DNA of 64,000 bases from Verrucomicrobiota bacterium. GTDB taxonomy: Bacteria; Verrucomicrobiota; Verrucomicrobiia; Palsa-1439. The stretch covers positions 62,001-126,000 of the forward strand of contig PLZV01000025.1 in the NCBI GenBank assembly GCA_003152315.1. Direction: 5' to 3'. The position numbers and the translations under genes were made by a program. Below are positions 18,144 to 26,473 of this stretch, one piece after another (within the stretch, counting starts at the first letter, position 1; each line of letters starts with the position of its first letter). The notes under the pieces are model-generated. The model ran no database searches, was not told the origin of the DNA, and saw nothing but the letters and a program-made list of their open reading frames with translations.

Positions 18144-19175
18144 ATGGAATACAGACAACTCGGCGGCTCGGGCCTCAGGGTGTCTGCGCTGGCTTTTGGA
18201 ACCGCCACCTTTGGCGGTGGGAACGAATTCTTTCGCGCTTGGGGCAGCACCCAACTTGCGGAGGCCACCCGGCTCATCGACATTTCGTTGGAGGCGGGTT
18301 TGAATCTGTTCGATACGGCTGACATGTATTCGGATGGTTTGGCCGAAGATATCCTGGGACAGGCAATCGGTGGTCGGCGCGATCAGGTGTTGATCTCCAC
18401 CAAGACCAGCTTTCGCACCGAACCGGGGCCGAACGGGCAGGGATCGTCGCGGCATCACCTGATCCGTGCCTGCGAGGCGAGCCTGCGCCGGTTGCGCACC
18501 GACCATATTGATCTTTATCAATTGCACGCATTCGACGCACTGACGCCGATCGAAGAAGTCTTGCGGGCATTGGATGATCTCGTTCGTAGCGGCAAGGTGC
18601 GTTATATCGGCTGCTCGAATTTTTCCGGCTGGCACTTGATGAAGTCGCTGGCTATCGCGGAAAAATACGGTTGGCCTCGTCATGTGGCGCATCAGGCGTA
18701 TTATTCGCTGATTGGCCGTGAATACGAATGGGAGTTGATGCCTCTGGCGTCGGATCAAAAAGTCGGCACACTGGTCTGGAGTGGACTGGCCGGCGGCAGG
18801 TTGACTGGCAAGGTGCGCCGGAATCAACCTGTTCCCGCCGCGAGCCGGGCCGGCTCCGGTGCGGCGGGCGCTGCTCCAGTCGATGAGGCGCTGTTGTACC
18901 GGATGGTGGATGCCTTGGATGCCATCTCCAAAGAGACTGGCAAGACTATCTCCCAGGTCGCCCTCAACTGGCTTTTGCACCGGCCCACGATCTCGTCTGT
19001 CATTACCGGGGCGCGCAATGAAGTGCAATTGCGCGAAAATCTCGGCGCGGTGGGTTGGAATTTGACCGCCGAACAAATTGCCATGCTCGACGCGGCCAGC
19101 GCCAGGACTCCGGTTTATCCGTATTGGCATCAACGGGAGACCTTCGCCGAACGTAACCCCTGGCCCACGTCATGA
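18144..19175 (+). CDS. Aldo/keto reductase
   Basis: A 343-residue NADP-dependent aldo/keto reductase of the TIM-barrel family. The catalytic tetrad is visible: Asp and Tyr in FDTADMYSDG, Lys in LISTKTSF and His in LYQLHAFD. The C-terminal cofactor-binding segment SSVITGARNEVQL is typical. The ATG has AAGGA seven bases upstream. Its TGA overlaps the ATG of the following SDR gene (ATGA), so the two form a pair. Substrate is unknown. Confidence 0.93.
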   Translation: MEYRQLGGSGLRVSALAFGTATFGGGNEFFRAWGSTQLAEATRLIDISLEAGLNLFDTADMYSDGLAEDILGQAIGGRRDQVLISTKTSFRTEPGPNGQGSSRHHLIRACEASLRRLRTDHIDLYQLHAFDALTPIEEVLRALDDLVRSGKVRYIGCSNFSGWHLMKSLAIAEKYGWPRHVAHQAYYSLIGREYEWELMPLASDQKVGTLVWSGLAGGRLTGKVRRNQPVPAASRAGSGAAGAAPVDEALLYRMVDALDAISKETGKTISQVALNWLLHRPTISSVITGARNEVQLRENLGAVGWNLTAEQIAMLDAASARTPVYPYWHQRETFAERNPWPTS

Positions 19176-19903
19176 ACGAACTAAAAGGGAAAGTCGCACT
19201 TGTCACCGGAGCGTCCCGGGGCATTGGCGCGTAGATCGCCCGGGTACTTGCTGAGGCGGGTTGTGATGTGGCCGTGAATTATCTCAAGTCGGCGACGCAG
19301 GCCAACGACGTGGCGGCGCGGATTCGAGTTCTATCGCGCCGCGCGATCTCAGTTCAAGCGGACGTCACGCAGGTTGAACAGATCAAACGCATGGTTGCCC
19401 GGATTGAAGCGGAACTGGGCGCGGTGGACATCCTCGTCAACAATGCCGGGATCAATTCATCCCAATCTTTTGAGACCATCACCGAGGCGGAGTGGACCCG
19501 GGTGATTACGATGAACCTGACCTCGGCGTTTCTGGTTTCCCACACGGTACTGCCCGGCATGCGGGCGCGGCGCTGGGGCCGGATCATCATGCTTTCCTCG
19601 ATTGCGGCACAAACTGGCGGCGTGATTGGTCCCCATTACGCCGCCAGCAAGGCTGGACTGCATGGATTGGTTCACAGCTACGCCAATTTGTTGGCCAGGG
19701 ATGGGATCACCGTCAACGCCATTGCGCCGGCTCTGATCGAAACGGACTTGATCCGAGGCAATCCCCGGATCAACCCCGGACTGCTTCCAGTAGGACGCTT
19801 TGGAACTGCGGAGGAAGCCGCACAAGCCGCCGTCCTGCTCGCCTGCAATGGTTACATCACCGGACAAACGATCAATGTCAACGGCGGCTGGTATATGAGT
19901 TAG
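19172..19903 (+). pseudogene. SDR-family oxidoreductase with in-frame amber at codon 21
   Basis: A FabG-like short-chain dehydrogenase of 243 codons, interrupted by TAG at 19232-19234. The N-terminus before it is normal (GKVALVTGASRGIGA), and the rest continues in the same frame with VNNAGIN, a serine in MLSSIAAQTGG, and the YxxxK pair in YAASKAGLHG. The amber sits inside the Rossmann turn, just after GASRGIGA, where family members usually have A, Q, E or K. Translation from a GTG at 19268 would lack the NAD(P) loop. Either the gene is inactive, the TAG is read through, or the base is a sequence error. It overlaps the aldo/keto reductase by four bases and itself ends in TAG. Confidence 0.8.
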
Positions 19904-19924
19904 AGAATAAGGTCAGTACGCTTT

Positions 19925-20003
19925 ATATAACGTGAAGGCTCAACCACGCCGCGATAGCGAAACGGCAGGCGTAACCGGCGTTGGTGCCAGCGCGGCGTTA
20001 GGC
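19925..20003 (-). repeat. attC-like site 1 of an integron-like cassette
   Basis: On the minus strand this site begins GCCTAAC (20003-19997), has inverted arms (GGCACCAACGCC and GGCGTGGTTGAGCC) and ends GTTATAT (19931-19925). The consensus for attC ends is RYYYAAC and GTTRRRY, so the last core has one mismatch. The 5' core GCCTAAC is exactly complementary to the TTAGGC that begins the cassette at site 2, as expected for one excised cassette. Confidence 0.6.
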
Positions 20004-20004
20004 A

Positions 20005-20415
20005 TCATTTCCCGGCAAGAATCTCAACCTCTCCGCCTTCGATGCCGCCATTCGCGTTACGATTCTCACACAAGGACTGCTCCTACTCCCAAAGTTTCTT
20101 TACCGTGTCCGGAGCATGCTCGGGCGCAGCGTGGCTCACCCACGTAAGAATCTCGACGAAGCGAGTCTTGTCTCCTCCCTCCGTGTCCCGAACGATGATG
20201 TGCGGCCCGGCAACTACCAAATACTCTGTCCGATAAATCTACCAAATCCGCGAAAGCAGCGCTTGAAACTCCGCCTCCTTGCCCGACTTGACGTGGTACG
20301 TAACCATCACTGTCTCCGGGTCAGCCTTTGCCGAACCCAGATGTTCGCCGCTCGTGGTGGAACACGCGGTCAACGAGAGGACCGCCAGCGCCAACAGAAA
20401 ATGTGTGATTTTCAT
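20005..20415 (-). pseudogene. Cassette-borne lipoprotein gene with two in-frame amber codons
   Basis: A 136-codon frame on the minus strand, ending in TGA two bases before the attC-like site. It starts at the ATG at 20415, which overlaps the stop of the upstream cassette gene by four bases. Residues 1-18 are a lipoprotein signal (FLLALAVLSLTAC, lipobox LTAC). The body (VMVTYHVKSGKEAEFQALL) resembles small alpha+beta monooxygenase-like (ABM/dimeric barrel) proteins. TAG occurs at codon 59 (20239-20241, after SRIW) and at codon 111 (20083-20085, after KKLWE). The reading frame stays coding-like after both. Gln or Glu would fit both places. Decay, sequence error or suppression are all possible. 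Confidence 0.7.
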
Positions 20416-20624
20416 CGGCGTGTATCTGAATCATCCTTGCTCTTCTTGTGCGCGAACGCAAAACCGAAGGCAACACTGAAAGCCATCCCAAGGGCAATCC
20501 CTATGGCGACGTTGTGCAGAGCGGCGCCTATTCCGGCTCCGAAGGCAAGGCCCACGCAGATGCCCATGGCCATTGCCTGTCCCGAACAACATTTTGTATT
20601 TTTGTTAGTTGGTTCTGGTTCCAT
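20412..20624 (-). CDS. Small glycine-zipper membrane protein in cassette
   Basis: A 70-residue protein. A cysteine pair near the start (NTKCCSGQAMAMG) is followed by two Gly/Ala-rich hydrophobic stretches (GLAFGAGIGAALH, GIALGMAFSVAFGFAFA) with glycine-zipper spacing, then a charged tail (HKKSKDDSD). It is probably a membrane-inserting protein. It is the first gene after the cassette boundary, 23 bases from the attC core of site 2, and overlaps the lipoprotein gene by four bases. Short leaders and genes pointing toward the cassette's own attC are typical of integron cassettes. Function unknown. Confidence 0.75.
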   Translation of the reverse strand: MEPEPTNKNTKCCSGQAMAMGICVGLAFGAGIGAALHNVAIGIALGMAFSVAFGFAFAHKKSKDDSDTRR

Positions 20625-20646
20625 AGACTGATGATCCCTTGATACC

Positions 20647-20743
20647 GCCTAACGCTCCGAAGTTGAACCACGCCGAATCAAAACGCAAGCTCGCGCACGC
20701 GATACCGGGGGCGTAATCGGTGTTGATCTCAGCGGCGTTAGTA
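20647..20743 (-). repeat. attC-like site 2 bounding the cassette
   Basis: On the minus strand the site runs from TACTAAC (20743-20737) to a classic attC end, GTTCAACTTCGGAGC followed by GTTAGGC (20653-20647). Imperfect inverted arms lie between (ATCAACACCG and CGGCGTGGTT). The segment shares strong similarity with site 1, including ggcgtaa-cgg-gttg and cagcg-ggcgttag on the plus strand. Its terminal GTTAGGC fits the GTTRRRY core exactly. Confidence 0.65.
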
Positions 20744-20849
20744 GTGCGCTGCGGGACATCGAATCTCAATCATTCCCGACGGTTACCAACACTCGACGTC
20801 CACTCACTCAAATCAAGCCACCCAGCATCGTCCTTGCCTGCTTGCCTCA

Positions 20850-20874
20850 ATTCAGAAAATATGAAATACTGAAT
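20850..20874 (+). promoter_or_regulatory. Palindrome before the AbrB gene, candidate autoregulatory operator
   Basis: The inverted repeat ATTCAG (20850-20855) and CTGAAT (20869-20874) ends three bases before the ATG of the AbrB-type gene. Antitoxins and regulators with this fold often bind palindromes at their own promoters. Binding is inferred only from position. Confidence 0.35.
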
Positions 20875-20877
20875 TTA

Positions 20878-21113
20878 TGACCAAAGTCATTAACATGAAC
20901 GCGCGGGGGACGTTGATGCTGCCCAAGGCAATGCGGCAGCGGCTGGGGCTGAAAGTGGGGTGCCAGGTTATCGCCGAGGAGACGGCTCGGGGTGTCTTGA
21001 TTCGCCCTTGCGTCGCGCTCCCCGTCAAGAGTTATGCGGACAAGCGCCCCGCGAAGTTCGAAGACACCAACGTCCAGACCTTCCGCCGCCATTTTCCCAA
21101 GAAAGAACGCTGA
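20878..21113 (+). CDS. AbrB/SpoVT-type DNA-binding protein (orphan antitoxin-like)
   Basis: A 78-residue protein with an N-terminal swapped-hairpin AbrB domain (VINMNARGTLMLPKAMRQRL, GLKVGCQVIAEET). The C-terminal tail is basic (FRRHFPKKER). Proteins of this size are usually antitoxins, with a PIN- or MazF-type toxin adjacent; none is visible within the next 300 bases. It lies next to the attC-like site 2, so it may belong to the neighbouring cassette, although in the opposite orientation. No clear ribosome site is seen. Confidence 0.75.
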
Positions 21114-21226
21114 GCGCGTTTCTTGGCGTCAAGGAGCTCAAGTGTTGCGTCGCGGTTCATTTAAAGGGTAGAGCGCGCGCCGGGCGTGCCGCGTCGTTCA
21201 AGCACGGGCAGCCCGGCGGTCTGCCC

Positions 21227-21388
21227 CTACCAACGACCTGGCAAATGAGGAGTATCATTGTAGTAGGCAAACTCGCGGTTGGCCTGTTCCAGCGTCTCGA
21301 AACTGCCGCCGTCGAGCCATCGATAGACGATATGGAGGGCTAAACGCGTTGCGTAATCCGTGGCGAGGATGAGGAGTTTCCTGCGGGC
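21227..21388 (-). pseudogene. Start-less ORF fragment of unknown origin
   Basis: A 53-codon open frame on the minus strand that contains no ATG, GTG or TTG, bounded by TAA above and ending in TAG. The peptide looks protein-like (YATRLALHIVYRWLDGGS, ETLEQANREFAYYNDTPH) and is probably the 3' end of a truncated gene. The rest of 21114-21407 holds a GC-rich stretch with an inverted repeat (gggcagcccggcggtctgcc) and nothing else I can identify. Confidence 0.35.
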
Positions 21389-21407
21389 TTATCCCAAGAG
21401 ATCGGGA

Positions 21408-22010
21408 TCAATATGTGGCGGGAGGATGCTTCCTTGGACCGCCAAGCAAGGCTGCCACTTCCGCTGCGTCAGGCAAAGTGCTTCCCTCACTTCTGAGGAG
21501 ATCAAGAGCCGTGTGGCCGTCGCGGTTGCGGACCGCCGTTCGCGCGCCTTTCGCTACCAGGAGTTTAACAAGATCAAGCTGGGCTCGTCTGGCCGCGCAC
21601 ATCAGCGCGGTGTAACCGTAGTTGTCCTGGGCGTTCGGATTCGCTCCGAGATCCAGCAAGTAACTGGCAAGATGATACTGTCCCCCTGCGCAAGCAGTTT
21701 GGAGCGCCGTGCTGCCATAGCGACCGTGTCCGTCCGGTTTGGCTTTGTAGGCAACCAGCAGCTTCATGATCTCGATATTCCCCTCGAACGCCGCCACTTC
21801 CAAAGGGGGGCGACCGTATTCATCCTGAGCCGCGAGACCGTCGACACCGGCGCCGCCTTTTAAGAGCGCCGCAACCGCGTCGTAGTCGTTGCTCTTGATG
21901 GCGCTGATCAGTCGATTGCCCTGAAGGGTGACGGGCGCGCCTCGGGCTAGGGGAGCCAGCGCGGTGAAGATTGCGGCAGCTGCCAGAACAATCAGGGATG
22001 ATTGCTTCAT
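21408..22010 (-). CDS. Exported ankyrin-repeat protein
   Basis: A 200-residue protein. A signal peptide (SLIVLAAAAIFTALAPLARG) is followed by five ankyrin-type repeats (RLISAIKSNDYDAVAALLKG, PPLEVAAFEGNIEIMKLLVA, ALQTACAGGQYHLASYLLDL, ALMCAARRAQLDLVKLLVAK, TALDLLRSEG). It is probably periplasmic and binds another protein. The ATG at 22010 has AGGAG about 11 bases upstream; a GTG at 22037 would precede the ribosome site. It lies 66 bases after ptsI on the same strand. Its partner is unknown. Confidence 0.87.
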   Translation of the reverse strand: MKQSSLIVLAAAAIFTALAPLARGAPVTLQGNRLISAIKSNDYDAVAALLKGGAGVDGLAAQDEYGRPPLEVAAFEGNIEIMKLLVAYKAKPDGHGRYGSTALQTACAGGQYHLASYLLDLGANPNAQDNYGYTALMCAARRAQLDLVKLLVAKGARTAVRNRDGHTALDLLRSEGSTLPDAAEVAALLGGPRKHPPATY

Positions 22011-22076
22011 TGCTTTCGATCTCCTATCGAAACTCACATTCTACCAATACTAAATTCAACGCTGTCGATGTCAAAT

Positions 22077-23843
22077 CTAGCCGAGGAGATCGGGATCGAC
22101 CCGCTGCAACAGGGCGTTGAGCATCGCCAGCACTTCGCGGCCGGAATTCGTATGCAACGACGCGGCGGCTAGTTCCTGCGCCTCGCGGAGCGTGAGGCGG
22201 CGGATGACTTCCTTGACGCGCGGCAGGCTCGACGACGCGGCGCTCAGCTCGTCGATGCCCATGCCGAGGAGCAGGGGGGTGAAGAGCGGTTCGCCCGCCA
22301 TCTCGCCGCAAACGCCCACCCAGATGTTGTTGTTGTGCGCCGCTTCGACGACGCCGCGGATCAACCGCAGGATGGCGGGGTGCGTCGGCTCGTAGAGGCC
22401 GGCGACCTTTTCATTCACGCGGTCCACCGCCATGGTGTACTGGATCAGGTCGTTGGAACCGATGCTGAAGAAGTCCACTTCCGGCGCAATCATCTCGGCG
22501 GTGAGCGCCGCGGAGGGGATCTCGATCATCGCGCCGACGTGAATATTCTCGTCGAACGGAATGCCCTCTTTTTTCAGGTCGCCCATCACCTGCCGCAGGA
22601 TGTCGTTGGCCTGCATCACTTCCGCCACGCCGCTGATCATCGGGTACATGATCCGCACATTCCCCTCGGCGCTGGCCCGCAGGATGGCGCGCAACTGGGC
22701 CTCAAAGATGTCGACATTCGCGAGGCAAAAGCGGATCGCGCGGAAACCCAGGAACGGGTTGACCTCGGGCGGTGTCGTGTCTTCGCTGCGGAACTTGTCG
22801 CCACCGATGTCGAGCGTGCGGATGATGACCGAGTGCGGTTTCACGGCGCGCGCGATCTCGACGTACTTTTCGTATTGTTCCTCTTCGGTGGGATAATCCT
22901 TGCGGTTGAGATAGAGGAACTCCGTGCGGAAAAGCCCGATGCCCTCCGCGCCAACGGCCATCACGCCGTGCACGTCTTGCGGCAGTTCGATGTTGCCGGA
23001 AAGAATGACGCGGTGGCCGTCGAGTGTTTGGGCCGGCAAATCATGCAACGCGTCCAGGCGCTCCTGGACCGAATGACGTTTGACCTGAAGCTGGCCGTAA
23101 ACGAAAAGCGTTTGCTCGGTCGGCTCGACGATCAGCGTGCCGCTGTAGCCATCAAGAATCGCGGCCTGGCCGTCGTGGACGAATTGGCTGAGATTGCGCA
23201 GGCCAACGACGGCCGGCAGGCCCATCGAACGCGCGACGATCGCCGTGTGCGACGTGTGGCTGCCAACATCCGTGGCAAAGCCGGTGACGTGCTGGCGGTC
23301 AAGCGAGGTGGTGTCCGAGGGCGACAGGTCGTGGGCGATGACAATGGTGTCGGGCGGTAGCTCCGTCAGCACGCGATGATCGTGCCCGAGGAGGTTGCGC
23401 AGGATGCGGCGCGTGACGTCATGCACGTCCGCCGCGCGTTCGCGAAAAAATTCATCAGACAACTCGGCGAGCGTGGTGATGTACTTGCGGGAAACGTCGT
23501 TGAAGACGAACTCCACATTCTTGCGGTCGAGTTCGAGGCGTTGGACGACCTGCTCGATGAGCGCGGGGTCTTCGGTGATGGAAAGATGCACTTCGAGGAT
23601 GGTGGAGGACGCAGAGGAACCGATGCCCGTGGCGATGCGCCCCTGGAGTTCGTGCAACTGCTCGCGGGTCTTGATCAGCGCCTGCTCGAAGCGCGCGATC
23701 TCGTGCGCCACATTCTCGGGCGCGACGTCATATTCCGGGACGACCTCGTCGGCAATGCCATAGACATAGATCTTGCCTCGGGCCACGCCCGGCGATACGC
23801 CAATTCCCTGGAAGGTGCGTTCTGCCATAATCCTGGCGATCAT
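22077..23843 (-). CDS. ptsI: Phosphoenolpyruvate-protein phosphotransferase (Enzyme I)
   Basis: Transfers phosphate from PEP to HPr at the head of the phosphotransferase relay. The 588-residue length is full. The active-site histidine is in GSHTSHTAIVARSMGLPAVV (about residue 190-195). The PEP-binding barrel motifs LFRTEFLYLNR and GSNDLIQYTMAVDR are intact. The ATG at 23843 overlaps the ptsH stop (ATGA); an ATG at 23828 is an alternative start. It is the last gene of the run lptB-hpf-hprK-ptsH-ptsI. No EIIA, EIIB or EIIC genes are visible. Confidence 0.96.
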   Translation of the reverse strand: MIARIMAERTFQGIGVSPGVARGKIYVYGIADEVVPEYDVAPENVAHEIARFEQALIKTREQLHELQGRIATGIGSSASSTILEVHLSITEDPALIEQVVQRLELDRKNVEFVFNDVSRKYITTLAELSDEFFRERAADVHDVTRRILRNLLGHDHRVLTELPPDTIVIAHDLSPSDTTSLDRQHVTGFATDVGSHTSHTAIVARSMGLPAVVGLRNLSQFVHDGQAAILDGYSGTLIVEPTEQTLFVYGQLQVKRHSVQERLDALHDLPAQTLDGHRVILSGNIELPQDVHGVMAVGAEGIGLFRTEFLYLNRKDYPTEEEQYEKYVEIARAVKPHSVIIRTLDIGGDKFRSEDTTPPEVNPFLGFRAIRFCLANVDIFEAQLRAILRASAEGNVRIMYPMISGVAEVMQANDILRQVMGDLKKEGIPFDENIHVGAMIEIPSAALTAEMIAPEVDFFSIGSNDLIQYTMAVDRVNEKVAGLYEPTHPAILRLIRGVVEAAHNNNIWVGVCGEMAGEPLFTPLLLGMGIDELSAASSSLPRVKEVIRRLTLREAQELAAASLHTNSGREVLAMLNALLQRVDPDLLG

Positions 23844-24148
23844 TCTTCGTCGAACTTGCGCAGGAACAATGACTCCAACTCGCGCACCGCCGCTTCGGCG
23901 TCCGGTCCCTCGGCGGCGATGAGCAGTTTGGAGCCCTGGCCCGCGGCCAGCATCATCAATCCCATAATGCTCTTGCCGTTGACCTGCTCGCCATCTTTTT
24001 CGACGGTGATGTGACTGGCGAATTTATGGGCGGTTTTGACGAACAGCGCGGCGGGGCGCGCGTGAACGCCGAGCTTGTTGATCACGGTGACCTCTTTGCT
24101 CACCGTTTTGGCTTCCGAACCGCTGCTGCTCTTGCGTGAAAGATTCAT
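23840..24148 (-). CDS. ptsH: HPr phosphocarrier protein
   Basis: A 102-residue HPr with an extra 15-residue N-terminal extension. The phospho-accepting histidine is in KLGVHARPAA and the regulatory serine in NGKSIMGLMMLAA. The presence of that serine together with hprK nearby means HPr can be phosphorylated at two sites, by Enzyme I on histidine and by HprK on serine. It starts 24 bases after hprK and overlaps ptsI by four bases. Confidence 0.96.
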   Translation of the reverse strand: MNLSRKSSSGSEAKTVSKEVTVINKLGVHARPAALFVKTAHKFASHITVEKDGEQVNGKSIMGLMMLAAGQGSKLLIAAEGPDAEAAVRELESLFLRKFDEE

Positions 24149-24172
24149 GGACGGTTGTATTCCCGGTCAACT

Positions 24173-25123
24173 CTAGCGCGCGGTATGCATTCGCTCGATG
24201 AGCCGTTCGTTGAATTCGCGGGCCGCATTGTGGCCCAGGCTTTTCAGCTTTTGGTCCAGGGCCGCGACCTGAATCAACCGCGCGATGTCGCGCCCCGGAC
24301 GGACCGGGATGATCACGTGCGGCAGATCGATCCCCAGAACGGTGTACGACTGTCGCTCCAGGCCGGTGCGATCGACCTCTTCCATTTTGCTCCAATCCAT
24401 CAGCGTGACCACCAGGTTCAGGTTTTTCTCGGGACGCACGCTCGCAACGCCGAAGACCGCCGGCACATTGATGATGCCCAGCCCGCGGATTTCCATGTGG
24501 TAGCGCGTCGTCTCCGACGAGGTGCCCACCAACTCGCGGCCTTCAAACAGCCGAATGCGGGTGATGTCGTCGCTGACAAGGCTGTAGCCGCGCTCCAGCA
24601 ATGCCAGGACCGTCTCGCTCTTGCCGATGCCGCTCTCGCCACGAATCAGCACGCCAATGCCCAGAATGTCCACCATCGAACCGTGTTCGCTCACCTGCGG
24701 CGCAAACTCCATCTCCAGCGCAATGGTCGCCGCATTGATGAATTTCATCGTGACCATCTTGGTCTTGAACAGCGGCACCTGGTACTTGTCGCACTTCTCC
24801 TGCACGGGCAGGGGAGGGTTCACGTTGCGCGCGAAAACCAGGCAGGGGATCTTTGCCCGCAACATCCGCTCGATGCGCCTGGCGGCTTCCTCGTCGCCGA
24901 GGGATTTCAGGAACACCCATTCCGCGCCGCCAATCACCTGCACGCGTTTCATCGCGAAATAGCGGAAAAATTTCGCCAGCGCGAGACCGGGACGGTTCAC
25001 CGACCCTTCCTGGATTTTGCGGGAGAGCCCCGCGCCGCCCGCGATGAGCTTGAGCTGAAGCTTCTCCGCGTGATTCAGGTAGAAGCGCTCGACCGTGACG
25101 GTGGGGATGGAGGGTGTTGGCAT
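24173..25123 (-). CDS. hprK: HPr kinase/phosphorylase
   Basis: A bifunctional enzyme that phosphorylates and dephosphorylates the regulatory serine of HPr. The 316-residue length is typical. The P-loop GESGIGKS is at residues 162-169, and the HprK signature region GLGIINVPAVFGV is intact. It starts two bases after the hpf stop, so translation is probably coupled. In Gram-negatives with LPS, HprK often accompanies an incomplete phosphotransferase system used for regulation. It terminates in TAG. Confidence 0.96.
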   Translation of the reverse strand: MPTPSIPTVTVERFYLNHAEKLQLKLIAGGAGLSRKIQEGSVNRPGLALAKFFRYFAMKRVQVIGGAEWVFLKSLGDEEAARRIERMLRAKIPCLVFARNVNPPLPVQEKCDKYQVPLFKTKMVTMKFINAATIALEMEFAPQVSEHGSMVDILGIGVLIRGESGIGKSETVLALLERGYSLVSDDITRIRLFEGRELVGTSSETTRYHMEIRGLGIINVPAVFGVASVRPEKNLNLVVTLMDWSKMEEVDRTGLERQSYTVLGIDLPHVIIPVRPGRDIARLIQVAALDQKLKSLGHNAAREFNERLIERMHTAR

Positions 25124-25125
25124 GT

Positions 25126-25671
25126 TCAGGTCAGGGTGGGTTCGATGAGGCCGAAGTCGCCCTTCTTGCGGCGGTAGACCACGTTCACTTTTTCGGACTC
25201 GGCGTTCAGGAACACGAGGAACTGGGTCTCCGAAAGCTCCAGTTGCAGCACCGCTTCGTCCACGAACATCGGTTTGACCGCAAATTTCTCCGTGTGCACG
25301 AGTTGCGTGCGGCCTTCATCGTCGTGAAGATCGTAGGTCAACACTTGCTCATCGACGTGGTAAAGCGCGGCCTTGCGCGGGCGATGCCGCTGCATCTTCG
25401 TCTTGTACTTGCGCATCTGGCGCGTGGCCTTGTCCACCACGCGGTCGATGGAAGCGTACAAGTCCTCGCTCACCTCGCGTGCCTCAATAGTCAGATGGTT
25501 GCCGCACTGGAGCACGATTTCCGCGATATGGCGGAACTTGTCGACCTCCAGGATGTAGTGCGCGCTCAGGATCCGCGGGAAATCGATCCCGATATGGTCC
25601 AGTTTCTTCGCCGAGTACTCGCGTATCGACGGCGTGATGTCTATATGTCGCCCAGTCACTGTCACTTCCAT
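25126..25671 (-). CDS. hpf: Long-form ribosome hibernation promoting factor
   Basis: A 181-residue ribosome-binding protein. The N-terminal S30AE domain (VTVTGRHIDITPSIREYSAK) is followed by a linker and the C-terminal dimerisation domain (EKFAVKPMFVDEAVLQLELS, FLVFLNAESEKVNVVYRRKK). Long-form HPF drives 100S ribosome dimers without RMF. It lies between lptB (33 bases upstream) and hprK (two bases downstream). In Proteobacteria the equivalent cluster also has rpoN, which is absent here. Confidence 0.95.
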   Translation of the reverse strand: MEVTVTGRHIDITPSIREYSAKKLDHIGIDFPRILSAHYILEVDKFRHIAEIVLQCGNHLTIEAREVSEDLYASIDRVVDKATRQMRKYKTKMQRHRPRKAALYHVDEQVLTYDLHDDEGRTQLVHTEKFAVKPMFVDEAVLQLELSETQFLVFLNAESEKVNVVYRRKKGDFGLIEPTLT

Positions 25672-25704
25672 GGAACGTCCTCCGGTTTGCGCGGCCTGCC
25701 CAGC

Positions 25705-26448
25705 CTACATGCTGAAATCAGGCCCCAAGTAAATCTCCCGACTATGCGGGTCGTTAATTAAAAAATCGCTGGTGCCCTCGCGCACCACCTTGCCGTGAAC
25801 GATCAGGTACGCGCGATCCACAATCCGCAACGTCTCGCGAACGTTGTGATCGGTCAGCAGGATGCCCAGCCCCTTGCCCTTCAACCCGGCGATGATTTGC
25901 TGCACCTCGTGCACCGCTATCGGGTCCACGCCGCTGAACGGTTCGTCCAGCAGCATCAGCTTCGGCCCCGTGACCAACGCACGCGTGATCTCCAGCCGCC
26001 GCCGTTCGCCCCCGCTCAAGGTGTACGCCTTGTTCTTCGCCAGTGATTGAATATCCAATTCCTCCAGCAAATAATCCAGACGAAACTTCCGTTCCTCCAC
26101 GGTCAACGGCAGCGTCTCCAAAATCGCCAGGATGTTTTCCTCCACCGTCAACTTGCGGAAGACGCTCGCCTCCTGCGACAAATAGCCGATGCCGCGCCGC
26201 GCCCGTTTGTGCATCGGCATGCGCGTGACGTCCTTGCCGTCGAAGAACACCTTGCCCCCGTTCGGCTTGACCAGCCCGACCGTCATGTAAAACGACGTCG
26301 TCTTCCCCGCGCCGTTCGGCCCGAGCAGCCCGACAATCTCGCCGCTCTTGACGTTGATGTCGATGCCATCGACCACGCGCCGCCCGCCATAAATCTTGAC
26401 CAACCCCTGCGTGCGCAACAGGACGTTGTTGTCCGAAGCGTCACTCAT
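25705..26448 (-). CDS. lptB: LPS export ABC transporter ATPase
   Basis: The cytoplasmic ATPase that powers extraction of lipopolysaccharide from the inner membrane through LptFGC. The 247-residue length is standard. It has Walker A GPNGAGKT, Q-loop LSQEASVF, signature LSGGERRRLE and Walker B LMLLDEPFSGVDP. The ATG at 26448 has no ribosome site, and the promoter-like element at 26474-26501 would give a leader of only about 18 bases. It precedes hpf, hprK, ptsH and ptsI on the same strand. Confidence 0.96.
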   Translation of the reverse strand: MSDASDNNVLLRTQGLVKIYGGRRVVDGIDINVKSGEIVGLLGPNGAGKTTSFYMTVGLVKPNGGKVFFDGKDVTRMPMHKRARRGIGYLSQEASVFRKLTVEENILAILETLPLTVEERKFRLDYLLEELDIQSLAKNKAYTLSGGERRRLEITRALVTGPKLMLLDEPFSGVDPIAVHEVQQIIAGLKGKGLGILLTDHNVRETLRIVDRAYLIVHGKVVREGTSDFLINDPHSREIYLGPDFSM

Positions 26449-26473
26449 GAAATCGCCACCATCATTGTGACGC

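Noticed and set aside
21160-21240. GC-rich inverted stretch as a terminator or REP element
   Set aside because: It is suggestive of a REP-like sequence, but I saw no second copy in the window and no U-tract.
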